A stretch of 64,000 bases of DNA from Verticillium longisporum (Eukaryota > Ascomycota > Sordariomycetes > Glomerellales > Plectosphaerellaceae), in contig JAETXT010000013.1 of the NCBI GenBank assembly GCA_019188255.1, forward strand, positions 1,240,001 through 1,304,000. The letters are read 5' to 3'. The notes under the pieces are model-generated. The model was not told the DNA's origin. It was given only the letters and a program-made list of their open reading frames with translations, and did no database searches. This document shows positions 45,453-56,561 of the stretch, piece by piece. A program made the translations under genes and the position numbers. The stretch's first letter is position 1. The number at the start of each line of letters is the position of its first letter.

Positions 45453-45631
45453 GGAGGTGGAAGTGGCGCTTTTTGCATCTTCACGACGAAAGACACTTCA
45501 AAATATCTGTCCTTAATTCTATGACATTCCTTTTAGACCTTTGTGCTTTATGATGCAAACTTGGGGTGTTTCGAAGCACTGTTGCCACGAAAAAACCAGA
45601 GACCATCTCTACAATATAGCATAGTCAAAAT

Positions 45632-45921
45632 CTAGCAGCGGCAGATGCAGCTTCCGTAAGGTGGCTGAGATGGCGCGTTGCACTGCAAGAAAGATGAGCG
45701 AAGGAACAGAGCATGAGGGAAGTCGAGGTTCAACTAACGTATGAGTTGGTGCATGCCTTGCCGTACCTGGCCTTGCACTTGGCCGGGCACTGGTTGTTGC
45801 CATAGACGCAGCCCAAGCCCTGACGAGCCTCAAGGGTGGCCGGGGTCACGTCGTTGTCGGCTACAGGGGCAGCAAGGACCATGACGGCGCTGGCAATGAC
45901 GAAGAGAATCGAGGTACGCAT
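45632..45921 (-). CDS. Secreted defensin-like peptide (plectasin-type CS-alpha-beta)
   Basis: A 76-residue precursor in two exons: 45921-45739, intron 45738-45683 (GTTAGT...CAG), and 45682-45632 ending in TAG. Residues 1-18 are a signal peptide (MRTSILFVIASAVMVLAA). An acidic propeptide ends at LEAR, a likely processing site, before a mature peptide of about 44 residues starting QGLGC. It has eight cysteines: GLGC, a CxxxC (QCPAKC), two middle cysteines (KAC, SYC) and a terminal CICRC. The GxGC start, CxxxC helix and CxC end match the plectasin-type fungal defensin scaffold with one extra disulfide. It would be secreted, probably with an antimicrobial role. The second exon supplies four of the eight cysteines, so gene callers that miss it will miss the family. 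Confidence 0.82.
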
Positions 45922-46931
45922 TTTCAATGTTGGAAGATAGAAGATAGGTGTTCGCTGCAGTTTGTTGGTTACTGCCACGATAGCTGGTAGTGGGCATTGG
46001 ATTATTTTATAGTCACGACCGCTCACTACAAAGCAGCTAGATCACGGTGACTCCTGAGTGTACAGCCATTCCGCAGTCTATTTCATGGCCAGCAACACTA
46101 GCAAGCGAACTGTGCAGGACTTAGCCCCAAGTATGGCAACATTCACCAGACGATCTCAACGCCAAAACGCCATGATGCGAGGGTCAGAGGCGTACATAGC
46201 CGCCATTCAAACGCTTTTCCTATTTTAAACAATATTTGATCAAGCAGCCTCCGAATCTGATTTGGGAATGTTTAGCGGGCTCTAGCCGCTCAGCGTGGCC
46301 TCAGAAACTCTGTTGTCTGCATTTGACCACTGGGATGCAGATCTCGCCACGGCCATATGCACAACCATACCCGCTGGATAGCGATCGAAATGCCATTTAC
46401 CCCAAGTTGCATAAGCTAGCCTGTCTTTCACAGCATTGTCGTCGGCGACCTCGCTCCGTCGATTGCATACTATTTGACGCCACTTCTGCGGGTCGGGCCT
46501 AGAATGAGCCGCTGCATTGGTGTCTTACACTGCGGTCAGGATATTTGGCTAGACAGCTCCTCAGCGGATCGCTATACGCGCTGTCAAACGGAGACACCAA
46601 ATCGCCAGCATTGTTACAATGCAGTGTTTCTGATCGAAGCAGGCGCCAACGGCGGCTGATCTGCAGCGTGCGTCCTGGATGCTAGGGATGCCGTGCGCGA
46701 TCTCACGCCGAAGCTGGTGGTATGACCAAGTCTGTGGAAAATGTACTCAGCGTCGTTCGCCACGCAAGTCGGGATGTGCATCGGTTTGACGCACTGAAAC
46801 GGACAGCATCTTGCTAGTATGCAGCGAAGCAACATGGAGCCCGTGGATGGTCAATATCTGTTCAAAATCTTCTCAAATTCTTGCAATCTGTCATGTTGAG
46901 TTGGCAAAAAGATGCCTTGAACCACTCAGTT
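45922..46931. other. Intergenic
   Basis: Holds the defensin-gene promoter on the right of that gene and the 3' flank of the C25 gene. No other gene was seen. Confidence 0.5.
46003..46012 (-). promoter_or_regulatory. TATA-like box of the defensin-like gene
   Basis: On the minus strand CTATAAAATA lies about 85-90 bases before the ATG at 45921. Confidence 0.4.
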
Positions 46932-49900
46932 TCAACCCTCGACTTGCACAATGTCAGCCACGACAGCATACTCATCATGCGAAGCCGTGACCTCCAGTTC
47001 ACCCTTCTCAAATCTCCCCTCAGGCAAGAACACGACACCATCGGCATCCGTAACCCCTGTAAACTCAAGCTTGGGTCCCTGTCGCACATGTACCAGCGCC
47101 CCCTTGACCGGGGAAGGATCACCAAACACAGGTGGTCCAGACGGCACCTTGCGCTCCCCAAGGATCCGGATGAACGGCTTTCGCAGCTTGACCTTGATGA
47201 GCGGCAGCCTGAGAGATGGAATGGCCGCCCGATACACCCTCAGCTCCGGGTCTCCAAGGAGATTGAGCGTGTAAATGGCCCAGCGATCGGCGCCGGCTAT
47301 GAAGCCAGACGTACCAAAGGTGGCAATACGGCTGTCATTCAGCAAGCCGAGATGACGCGTGGCAGTCAGGCGATGGAAGAAGGCGCGTTGGAAATTATCT
47401 CCTACGCCGATCCAGGAGAAGCGCGTGTTGCCAATGTAGGCGACCGCACCGCCGTTGGGATTCTTGATGAGAGCCTCGCTCATGGAGTCCTGCTCGTCAA
47501 ACTGGTTGGTCAGGCAGGAGTCGGCGTAGGCGATGAAGCCAAGGGGGCCATTGGTGAGGTTGCTCGCCGTGTTCGCGGACAGCGAACAGCAGCCGTTGCT
47601 ACTGCCATGGCCAGAGAGCGAGACGATGTGCGGGGCTGCGTCGAGAGCAGAGCGGATATTCGAGACAGTCAAGAAATCCACCGGAGCAGCAATGCGATCG
47701 ATAAAAGGCAAGTCAAACTCGTCTTCGTAGAAGCGCTGGTGGCGGTCGATGCCAGGCAGTTCGCTGCGGATCTGCTTGCGGAGGATTTCCTGGTCGGCCA
47801 TGGAGCCGTCAGCCCCACGGGGATTGAACTCATACAGCTGGGGTGTACGCTCGGCAAGGGAACCATGGATGATGACCCAAGGGCTTCGAGTAGGCCAACT
47901 GATGCGCGTCCCGAAAATGTTCATTTGGAATCTGCTCGGAGTCGGATCTGTGGCCGATGTAGCGAAGTACCAGCCTCGCACTACAGGATTCGCATCCGTC
48001 TTGTAAGGAAGCACTCGACGGTCGTCCTCGGTGATACGCGCGATGACATCCCAGGCAAAAGAGCCTGGTGCTGCGTCTCTCTTGAGCAGGGACCGCGACT
48101 GGGTAGCATCGTGACTATACTGTCCGTCGGCGGGAACGGCATTGCCCGTTGGCCAGAAAACAGCGCGGGATCCCCAATCTGCGGCTGCCAGAACCAAGTT
48201 ACGAGGCCACTGGCGGTTTGCCGCCCGCCAACCCAGACGGCCGAGTCTCTCGTATGCCAACGTCTTGTTCACAAAGGTGTTGGCCTCGGCTGCGGTCTCA
48301 ACTGGAGCACGGCCAACACTGAGCTCGATCTGCAGATTCACTCCATCCATATCGGAGCCATCAAGACGGAATTGGCCATAGACGCCGTTACCAATAGCAT
48401 CCCAGTCATGAGGTGGCGTGTACACGTAGGGCATTTGAAAAGTGACTGCCCCAAACCTTACCGGCCGTGTCCGTACAACCCAGCTGGTAAGACTGGCGTA
48501 GTAGAAGTCGGTTGGCAGCGTGTTCCAGGCGTAGATGAACTGCAGCCCGGCGTTCACCAGCGACGACGGACCCTCAACGCGGACAAAATTGGTCGGCGTT
48601 GCACTGCGCGTGGCGTAGTCGTCGGCTGTGGTAAAGTACCAACCGGGCGACGTGCTGCTCGAAGTACCAGCCGCGTCGTACCGGATGAGAGCTCCCGTGT
48701 CGGGTCTGACAAGCAGGTTATCCGTGCTCGCACCCCACCAGGTACCGGGGTTCACGGCGTGGATGCGAAGATGAGAGCCTGTATAAAAGGACTTGTTGTT
48801 GGCAGGCGGATTGACCGTCAGCGGAGGGTCAATTCCGCCCTCGAGCGCACCCGCGACTCGACGCACAGGAACAATGCTCGTGTCCCCGCCAAGAAGAAGC
48901 CAGTTGACGCCCCAGCGAACACGGACATCCTTGAGGAACCGACGGATGACCTCCTGGAGATCACGAGATCCAGCGCGGAAGTTACCCCAGCGGCCTGCTA
49001 CGATATCTGTGATCGAGACAACCCTAGTGGAAATACCACGGGCGCGCTTGGCTTCAGCCAGACGCTCAAACTCCTTGATAAGGCCAGGTCGAGACACTCC
49101 AGGGGTGATAGCCACGGGGTCCCAGGTCACATCATCCGTGATGATGAGGTAGTCGCTTCGCAGCTCGATGATGGGCCAGTCCCGACGAATGCTGCCGATC
49201 ACGATGGGGTTGATGACCTGTGAGATCGCAAGATCCCGAAGGCGTGACGCCTCGGCGGAACCACTGATGAAACGCTCTGGCTCGGGAATAACACGACTCT
49301 TGTCGACATCTTTGCCGTAGATCTTGGAGAACTCGGCAATAGCTTCGTTCTGGTCTTTGTCCGTCATGCATGGCGTCTTGACAGCGTCGATGGCAAGCTG
49401 GACATGCGTGCACAGCTCTAGCTGGCCCTTAAGTGTATACCGAATGGGCGTCACCTCAACGACGGCAATGCGGTTAGCCCCGATGGTCTCAATGCGGACG
49501 GCTTGTACAATGGGTGGTGGATTCTTGGCTGCCTCCACGTAGGCTTCGGGGATCGGTGGCGTGAAAGGGGGAGCCGGCAGCTTATCCTTCTCGTCGACCG
49601 GGGACCGGTCCGGGCGATGAATGGTCCGGCAAGTGCAATCACCGGCGCAGTGGAGCGCCGTTTCTCCGGCAGGATGGGCACCTTGAAATTCTCCGCTGCC
49701 GCCTGGCCGGTACTGTTGCGCGGGAACGACCAGCGTTCCCGCGTCCGTGACAAGCTCCCAGTTGTCCTCGGCAATCTTCAGACTGCCAGGCCAGAAAGGT
49801 TCGGGGAGAGCAAGACGCAATTGAATTCGTGGGAGGGCGGGAGTGCCAGGCTCTCCAGTGCTGTTCAGATCCTCGAGCTTGACAATGACGCCAAAGGGCG

Positions 49901-49985
49901 TCTGGCTCAACGTCAGACCCTTTGTGTCGAAATGAAGCGACACGCAGACTGAATTGTCCTTGGTCTTGTGTACTTCGGTGCGCAT
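46932..49985 (-). CDS. Gingipain-like (peptidase family C25) protein
   Basis: An intronless frame of 1017 residues from ATG 49985 to a stop at 46932. A C25-type caspase-fold region covers roughly 270-880: LIITDDVTW, WLLLGGDTSIVPVRRVAG, the catalytic His793 in SLSGHGSSNG and Cys824 in YADSCLTNQF, and the downstream GAVAYIGNTRFSWIG and LLGDPELRVY, which are hallmarks of the gingipain family. The 31-residue His-Cys spacing is close to that of gingipains. The last 70 residues (VKGALVHVRQ ... DADGVVFLPEG) look like a carboxypeptidase-regulatory or bacterial beta-sandwich module. There is no signal peptide. C25 peptidases are mainly bacterial; a complete one in a fungal locus, without introns, suggests horizontal transfer. 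Confidence 0.85.
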   Translation of the reverse strand: MRTEVHKTKDNSVCVSLHFDTKGLTLSQTPFGVIVKLEDLNSTGEPGTPALPRIQLRLALPEPFWPGSLKIAEDNWELVTDAGTLVVPAQQYRPGGSGEFQGAHPAGETALHCAGDCTCRTIHRPDRSPVDEKDKLPAPPFTPPIPEAYVEAAKNPPPIVQAVRIETIGANRIAVVEVTPIRYTLKGQLELCTHVQLAIDAVKTPCMTDKDQNEAIAEFSKIYGKDVDKSRVIPEPERFISGSAEASRLRDLAISQVINPIVIGSIRRDWPIIELRSDYLIITDDVTWDPVAITPGVSRPGLIKEFERLAEAKRARGISTRVVSITDIVAGRWGNFRAGSRDLQEVIRRFLKDVRVRWGVNWLLLGGDTSIVPVRRVAGALEGGIDPPLTVNPPANNKSFYTGSHLRIHAVNPGTWWGASTDNLLVRPDTGALIRYDAAGTSSSTSPGWYFTTADDYATRSATPTNFVRVEGPSSLVNAGLQFIYAWNTLPTDFYYASLTSWVVRTRPVRFGAVTFQMPYVYTPPHDWDAIGNGVYGQFRLDGSDMDGVNLQIELSVGRAPVETAAEANTFVNKTLAYERLGRLGWRAANRQWPRNLVLAAADWGSRAVFWPTGNAVPADGQYSHDATQSRSLLKRDAAPGSFAWDVIARITEDDRRVLPYKTDANPVVRGWYFATSATDPTPSRFQMNIFGTRISWPTRSPWVIIHGSLAERTPQLYEFNPRGADGSMADQEILRKQIRSELPGIDRHQRFYEDEFDLPFIDRIAAPVDFLTVSNIRSALDAAPHIVSLSGHGSSNGCCSLSANTASNLTNGPLGFIAYADSCLTNQFDEQDSMSEALIKNPNGGAVAYIGNTRFSWIGVGDNFQRAFFHRLTATRHLGLLNDSRIATFGTSGFIAGADRWAIYTLNLLGDPELRVYRAAIPSLRLPLIKVKLRKPFIRILGERKVPSGPPVFGDPSPVKGALVHVRQGPKLEFTGVTDADGVVFLPEGRFEKGELEVTASHDEYAVVADIVQVEG

Positions 49986-52208
49986 ATTGATAATAGCAAA
50001 AGAGACGATACTGGGAGGGTTGGTAAACGAGTAATGTTGAAAACAAACGTGGAGGGAAGTATCAGATGTGGATCGGCAACATGGTCCCCATCATTCCGTG
50101 AAATCCTTATGACTTATATCATCGAAGGGTCCTCGTCGTCAAAATGCTGTAGGGGAAGCTTTCGCGATGCATCCAGCTGATCCTACACTTCGCTCTCACG
50201 CTGCAGCCCTTCGGACTTCAGCTGCGGCTACGCACGCGGCTGACCCCGACGCCATTGCGACGCCCAGGAACAAATCCCATGGATGAAAGGCAGCACACCG
50301 AGAAGCCACTCGATAGGCAACAACGACAATATGACGGTGGCTGACACTGCGTTGACCACTCAGCCTTCGGCAACGTAACTCTGAAAATATGTAAAAGTCT
50401 TGGACCTGTGAGATGGAGTTATTTCGGACGCCTTTTCCCTCAGGGCTGAGCTTGTTTTTGATAGGTTTCGACGCTGAGATGCGTGCCTACCTTTTGAATG
50501 GTTGCGTTGTCCTCCTGGCGTCCTGGATCCTGGTCTAGCCCCCGCGTGTAAACACACTCGCAGGTCCATCACATGGTATTTTCAGGCATCACCTGACTGA
50601 TGCCTGTACAGGCTGGTGATATCGCATTTTGGCATGTCCAGCTGGCCTCAACAAGGCAACCTTGACTTTGCTGCTGGTAGAGACCATTCTTCTTTGGGGC
50701 TGAGCGATCCCTGTAGCCTACCTTGATCGCGCACCAAGGCTGACGATGCGGATGGGTCAGCATTTGATCACCTTTGACCTACAGCCTGACACAACTGTGA
50801 ATTCATATTGGCGTGTGGATGGTGACTGAAAACCTTGTCGCCAGTGCTCAATGAGGATCGATACCCGGTTCAGTCTGCCACCGAGCTATGATCTCTCGGA
50901 GACGCCATTGGGACCGACTGCGTGGAACGATAGCAGAGGTTTCTCGTGCATTGTCCCGAGAGATCGTATCAAAGACTATTCTCCCGTCAACGTTGAACAT
51001 CAAGAAGCATCAGTCTGAGGATTCTTCTTTCAGTGCAGCGCCATAAATAGGGGTCATGTCAGGCAGACTTGGTCTACGTTCGCCTGAGCACTAATACGAC
51101 ACGTCCTCCTAGTCAGCTCAATGCATGAATGTGTAACGGCTTGCCAATAGCCAAACAGGTACGAATTGTTGCGGCAAGATCTCACGTTCGTTCATCTTCG
51201 AGTACGGCAACCTTCAGACAAATCTGTCGGCAATGGACGAGGGCGGTACTCTTGGGACTCTCGCAGCGTGCTCACAGTACGCGACGAGTATGCCCAGGCT
51301 GCACACTCATGCCAACGCGCAAGATTGAAAGACATCAGGAGCACTAGCATGACGTTGTATGACAGATTGAACTGCAGCGAAAGAAGTTTCTCGCCGGCAG
51401 GCACACGATTTAAATATTCCTCAATCTCATGAACCCGAGAACTCGTCTTTTAATCACAGCATGGCGCCATGGCCTAAGTCGACGCCAGGACGCTGGGTCG
51501 CCTTGCCGGTGAACCCGGAGGCCCCGTACGTCATCAAAAACTCCCCAAAAGTCGCGAATCACGCCGGCGAACAACCCCGGGCGGGCAAGCTGCCCCGAGT
51601 CACGGCGTGGCTGAGCATGGATTTCACAACGGGAAGCCCCCGCAGTGAGAGGCATCTGCAGGCACCACAGAATAAGAATAAGCTCACCGGGTCAATCGTG
51701 AGCTAGGCGTTGGGCACCTTCCTGAAGAAGCAGGTGGCTAAAGGATTCAGTGACCTGCCGAAAGCTGTCAGCCAAGCAGATGATCGCTTCTCGAGAGCTC
51801 CTCATGCCAAGACATACAAGTCCAGCGGGGTCGCCAACCAGGGCCTGCTTATCTCGAGACTTGTCACCTGCCAAGCTCACTACTGTAGCATCGCGTCTTA
51901 CGTGCTTGCGTCTCGCCGGCGTCGGTCGAAGAAAACACTGGCGACGAGCTCGAAAATCCGCCAGCCTCCTCATCATCGTGGCCATGGCATTCTCCACCCC
52001 GACGCTTGCCACGCCGGTCTGGCGGGGTCCCAAAGGACCTTGAGAACTCCATGGCAATCGTCTCTGAGAGGAAGGTGATCAACAGGTACTCCAGATACAT
52101 ATAGATCGACAGTCCCGGGTGGTAGCATCGCATTTTGTCACCCTATCGAAGTCGCATCGTCCTCCTGGTACTCTTCATTGGGGTAACTTCAATACCGACA
52201 TCGTCAAC
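49986..52208. other. Gene-poor stretch
   Basis: 2.2 kb between divergent genes without a supported gene, RNA or transposon. Overlapping minus-strand frames at 51.7-52.1 kb have no domain features. Confidence 0.5.
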
Positions 52209-54059
52209 ATGGTCCGCCTTACTTCTGCCGTCCTTGGCTCTGCCGTGGCTGGCCTGGCCAGCGCGGCTGGTGCCGGTTCCAAGGAGCAATACGCCTCGGG
52301 TGAGGTTCACCACCGCATCATGGGCATCAAGATGGTCTGTTCCCTTCAGCGCTTCCCTTCCCAACATGGCTGATGCTCACACGCTTCACAGGCCCAGTGG
52401 GAGGCTGAGATGGCCAATGGCGAAATGGACGCCGCGCGCTTCCCTGAGCTTGGTTACACTCCTTGCGTGAACGGGTTCGCTGCCGCCATTCCTGGCGATC
52501 CTCTTAACACCTTTAGGTGCAGCAACGTATGCAGCTACCCTCTTCCTTCCCAAATCACCTTGGACCATTACTGACAGATAATCTACAGATTGACCTCTAC
52601 CACTTCCTCACCCACGAGCAGCTCGGCAGCTGGGGTGGCCGTGGCTCCTCCTCCTGGGGTTGGACCTCTGCCGATGGCCGTGAATTCGTTGCCATTGGGC
52701 AGTACGACGGTACTGCCTTTGCTGAGATCACCAAGGAGGGCAAGCTCAGCTACGTCGGCCGTCTTCCCCAGTACGATGCCATTGGCTCCAACTGGCGTGA
52801 GATTCGTATCGTCGGCGACATTGTTGTCATTGGCTCTGAGGCCATCAAGCACGGTGTCCAGTTCTTCGACATGAAGAAGGTCCTCGACCTGGACCCTGCC
52901 AACCCCAAGAATTTCACGCAGGCCGATCTGACCGGTCACTGGGATGAGCTTCCTGTCGGCCGTACCCACAACATTGTGGTCAACCACGAGCTCAACTACG
53001 CCATTGCTGCTGGCTCCGTCGGTGGCAACGCAACCATTCGTGTCCGAGACAACCTGCCCTGCCGTGGCGGGTTGATCTTCCTCGACATCAGCGACCCGAC
53101 AAACGTCACTAGCCCTGGGTGCGCTGCCGGTGACGGCTACGTTCACGACGCCGAATGTCTCGTGTACCGTGGCCCCGACACGCGCTACTACGGCCGTGAC
53201 ATCTGCTATGGCTACAACGAGGACACTCTCACCATTTACGACGTGACGAACAAGGTCGGTAACGTCACCAACATCATCTCCATCTCCGACTTCCCTGGCG
53301 CCGAGTACATCCACCAGGGCGTCGTCAACAACGAGACATGGCAGGAGTATCTCTTCCTCGACGACGAGTTTGACGAGCGCGACGCCAAGGTCGGTCCCAT
53401 GACCAAGGGTCTTCCCACCACCCATATTTTCGACATCCGTGACCTCGAGAAGCCCGTCTACACTGGCAACTACGCTGGCAAGACTCGCTCCATTGACCAC
53501 AACCAGTACATCGTCAACGGTCTCCTCTACCAGTCCAACTACGGCAACGGCCTCAACGTTCTGGACACCAGCAGCGTCACCAAGGACCCTACCGGTGCCA
53601 GCATCTGCGAGGTCGGCCACTTTGACATCCACCCCGAGGACGATGAGGCGCCCGGCGGCGGCGTGGTCGCCTTCACCGGCTCGTGGTCTTCATACGCCAA
53701 CTTCAAGTCCGTCTCCATCTTCGTCCACACCAATGAGCGCGGCAGCTTCGTCGTTATGCTGACCTCCAAGACATCCCAAGCCCCCCAAGTGCAGCTCCAA
53801 CAACTGCATGCGCGCCCTCCGCGCCTCGCATATCCCCGGCCGTCTCAAGGAGTTGATCGAGTGCTGCGGTAACTTCACCGTCCTCCAGGAGTCTGACGAG
53901 AAGCTCGTGCCGTCCTACGCCGCCAAGGCCTGCGGTGGCGAGAACCGCGATGTCGTCGAGCGCGTCAGCAGCGCCTGCGCTTGCATTCCCAAGACGGAGG
54001 TGCCTGAGCTCCCGCGGACGACCTCCCGTCCCCCTGTGCCCACGGTTCTCCCCCCTTGA
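52209..54059 (+). CDS. Secreted LVIVD-type beta-propeller protein, frameshifted near the 3' end
   Basis: ATG 52209 starts a signal peptide (MVRLTSAVLGSAVAGLASA). Introns are 52335-52391 and 52527-52588. The body is a repeat propeller: LYHFLTHEQLGSWG, FAEITKEGKLSYVGRLPQ, IVGSEAI-like strands, GLIFLDISDPTNV, HDAECLVYRG, ISISDFPGAEYIHQG, LPTTHIFDIRDL and SIDHNQYIVNG. This resembles the LVIVD or choice-of-anchor B families, which lack known enzymatic activity. The main frame ends at 53872 in a tail of low quality. The next frame from about 53787 (KCSSNNCMRALRASHIPGR ... CGGENRDVVERVSSACAC) to TGA 54057-54059 is the expected Cys-rich C-terminus. Dropping one C from the C6 run at 53781-53786 joins them. 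No donor site is available for an intron. Confidence 0.83.
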
Positions 54060-55281
54060 AGGCTGTGCGCCCTCTACTGGTAAACACAGGCGCGGCCCAT
54101 TCTGCGCCTAGGACTGAGATACGAAGAAAGAAACTTTCCACATTTTCCCACATTCCGTCCACGTGTGTCTTGCATGGCGTGACAGAACCTAATTTCGGAG
54201 CCGGATGCCGCTCCGATGTGTCAACTGTAGCGGCCTCCACTTGAACTTGGTGCAAAAGCCGCTTAATCATTGACCGTTGACCAGCTTCATCAACTCACTT
54301 AGAGCTCTGACTCCCGTCCTCGTCTCCACCCCCTGTGGTACCTGTCAAAAAAGGTAGGCAGGCCGTTCCAGGATCCTGACTCCCATGTCTCACATGGATC
54401 CATTGGGGTAGAACATGTGGTCTGAGGTAAATGAACATGCCATTATTTGCCTTCCGGTTTAGCTTTAGCATTGCGTGGCCCTCTGGAGTGAGAATTCCCC
54501 TGCAACGAGCGAGGGAGGTCAATTGCCGCACCAGCTCTGCATTCCTGCTGTGGTAAATGCGCCGTGTCCTCGCAGAACCTATGAGGCAGACCCGATCGTT
54601 GGCGTTCCTTAGAAAGCTTAGGCTCCTTCAGCAATTTATCCGACACAAACGCTAACCGGGAAAAGCTACCTGAGCCTTGTCGCGCTACTGGCCGTCCAAC
54701 ATGGCGCCGCGGGAGCCGAAGGAGCTGCGCTGATACCAAGATAAGGTGCCAAAAGAAGCTAGTAGAGGATTACCGCACGATTACCAAACGTCTCTAAACG
54801 TAGGGGGTGCTGGATTGACCGCCAGTCGACTGCCGTTGGCGAATGGCTAGTGCTTTTCATCAAAGTGTACAAAGAGGCCCATCGCCAACTCGTGGACTTG
54901 CAGGTCTACGGTTGACACCTTGATCCGCATCGCTGACCAGGCAATCAAAGGATTGAGAGGAAGTTTCGCCCTCGTATCACTGATCCAGGAAAGTAATTCC
55001 ATGTTCTCATGACGTGGCTACCACATCTGCAAAGCATCCAGCCCCTGCTGATGAACGGCTCCGAAGTTTTGGATTGGGTTCTGACATCTGCTTCTCCGGC
55101 GGTCGTACATGTATGTCCCGCATTAGCTGCTCCAGAATGCAGGTCCCATAACTGAGCCACCAGTAGGCTCTCCTGAGGAATGGCAACTGGCTCGTCGGGG
55201 AATGAAACATCTGCTCTGCAGGCCCAGGGATAACTGTATGAAGACAAGCCTTTTAAGTTTGGCTTGTCCATAGGCGTTTGC
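54060..55281. other. Gene-poor stretch
   Basis: Between convergent genes; no gene supported. Confidence 0.5.
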
Positions 55282-56561
55282 CTACCCTGTCCATCTGGTC
55301 TGCTGCTTGTTCTTTCCATCTGCCGGCCCATCACTGTCCAAATCTTCCTCTGAGATCCAGACTTCGGTTCTCTTTTGGATACCCGGCTCCAATGGAATGT
55401 CACTGTGGTCGCTTTTGGCGTTGGATCCACGGCGCCCCGCCTGGACATACGTCTCAGGGCGCCCGACGTTGTCTCCGCGAAGCTTGCTCGCCAAGTAGCC
55501 GGTACGAGAATGCGAGTTCGGGGTGTAGGAGGGGTTGCTCGAGGTTTCTTTCTCGCCGAAGACATGGACATAGACCTGGCGAGACAGGGCAGTGTTGGCG
55601 GCGATGATACCCAGGTACAGCTCGGCATTGGAATAGATGGCGGTTCTGGCATATACCCCTGCGTGGTCCTTGTGGTTAGCAAACGACAGGTACAACAGCC
55701 GTGTGGTGAACGTACAACTAAGATCCGACGTGACGAGGCCCAGCGATGATGCCCTCACTATACCGAATCCAGTGGCGCTGCAAGTCATCAGCGACATGAA
55801 CCGCAACATGTACCAAACAGGCCTTCAACTCACATCAGGCCGAGGCCCATGAGGCAGCAAACAGAAACCTTAGTCTTGAACGGAATCTGAACTTTCCATA
55901 CAACAACTAGCGGGAGGAGCGAGCAGAGAAGATCCGTCAGCACCGAGTAAGCTGCGCACAGGTGGATGGGTCAGCGGTGGTCCATACAAAGCTTGAGAGA
56001 GGAGGGGGCCCGCAACATACAGATCGTCAGATAGATCGAGTAGATCCGAATCTTGGGTTCCCAGCACGTGCCAACACCTGTCCAGTACGCCGAGACAGGA
56101 TCACACTCCGCCAGCAGGATGATGATACAGCCAAAGTTCGTCACAACAAGCCCAGCCATGACGCTATACAGGGTGATTTTCAGCGACTTCGTGTTCTTGA
56201 TGCGGAGGAGCAGAAGCATGATCGAGCACTTGAGCAGGCAGATGCTTGCGAACAGGAGAATCTGCGCGAACCAGCCCACCCTGTTGCTAGTCTGGTAATC
56301 GTGTTTCTCGAGGTACCACCTGTGTCGGCCGTTTCCAAACGTACCCTGCGCGACCTGCACTCCGAATCGAGCCGTGGCGAGGACCGTCACCATGGCCATG
56401 GTGTAGTCGTCCCATCCCAGGCTGTGGCGCGCCAGGCGCACCCACAAGCGGAGGCAGCTGGTGATGATAACAAAGGCTATGAGCGTACCAGATACGCCAA
56501 TCAGCGTTGGGTTGATATTTTCGTCCGGTGGTAGCGGGTTCGGGGGTTTGACGACGGCCAT
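55282..56561 (-). CDS. Rhodopsin-domain (PTH11/SAT5-like) integral membrane protein (four exons)
   Basis: A fungal membrane protein of the rhodopsin-domain family (PF20684), which includes PTH11-like putative receptors. ATG 56561 (MAVVKPPNPLPPDENINPT) leads into helix 1 (LIGVSGTLIAFVIITSCL). Typical segments are SLGWDDYTMAMVTVLA, RVGWFAQILLFASICLLKCSIMLLLLRI, and WTGVGTCWEPKIRIYSIYL with the conserved Trp. Introns near 55970, 55810 and 55690 join SYSVLTDLLCSLLPLVVVW, MIATGFGIVRA and LSWVYARTAIYSNAELYLGIIAANTALSR in frame. Seven helices are followed by a hydrophilic cytosolic tail to the stop at 55282. No CFEM domain is present. The ligand is unknown. Confidence 0.85.

Noticed and set aside
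46881..49223. 780-codon plus-strand open frame
   Set aside because: It is the antisense shadow of the C25 gene; the sense strand has coherent domains and catalytic motifs, this one has none.
51692..52057. 121-codon minus-strand frame upstream of the LVIVD gene
   Set aside because: No conserved features; overlapping alternatives are equally plausible by chance.
52583..53632. 349-codon minus-strand open frame
   Set aside because: Antisense of the LVIVD propeller gene, with no domains.
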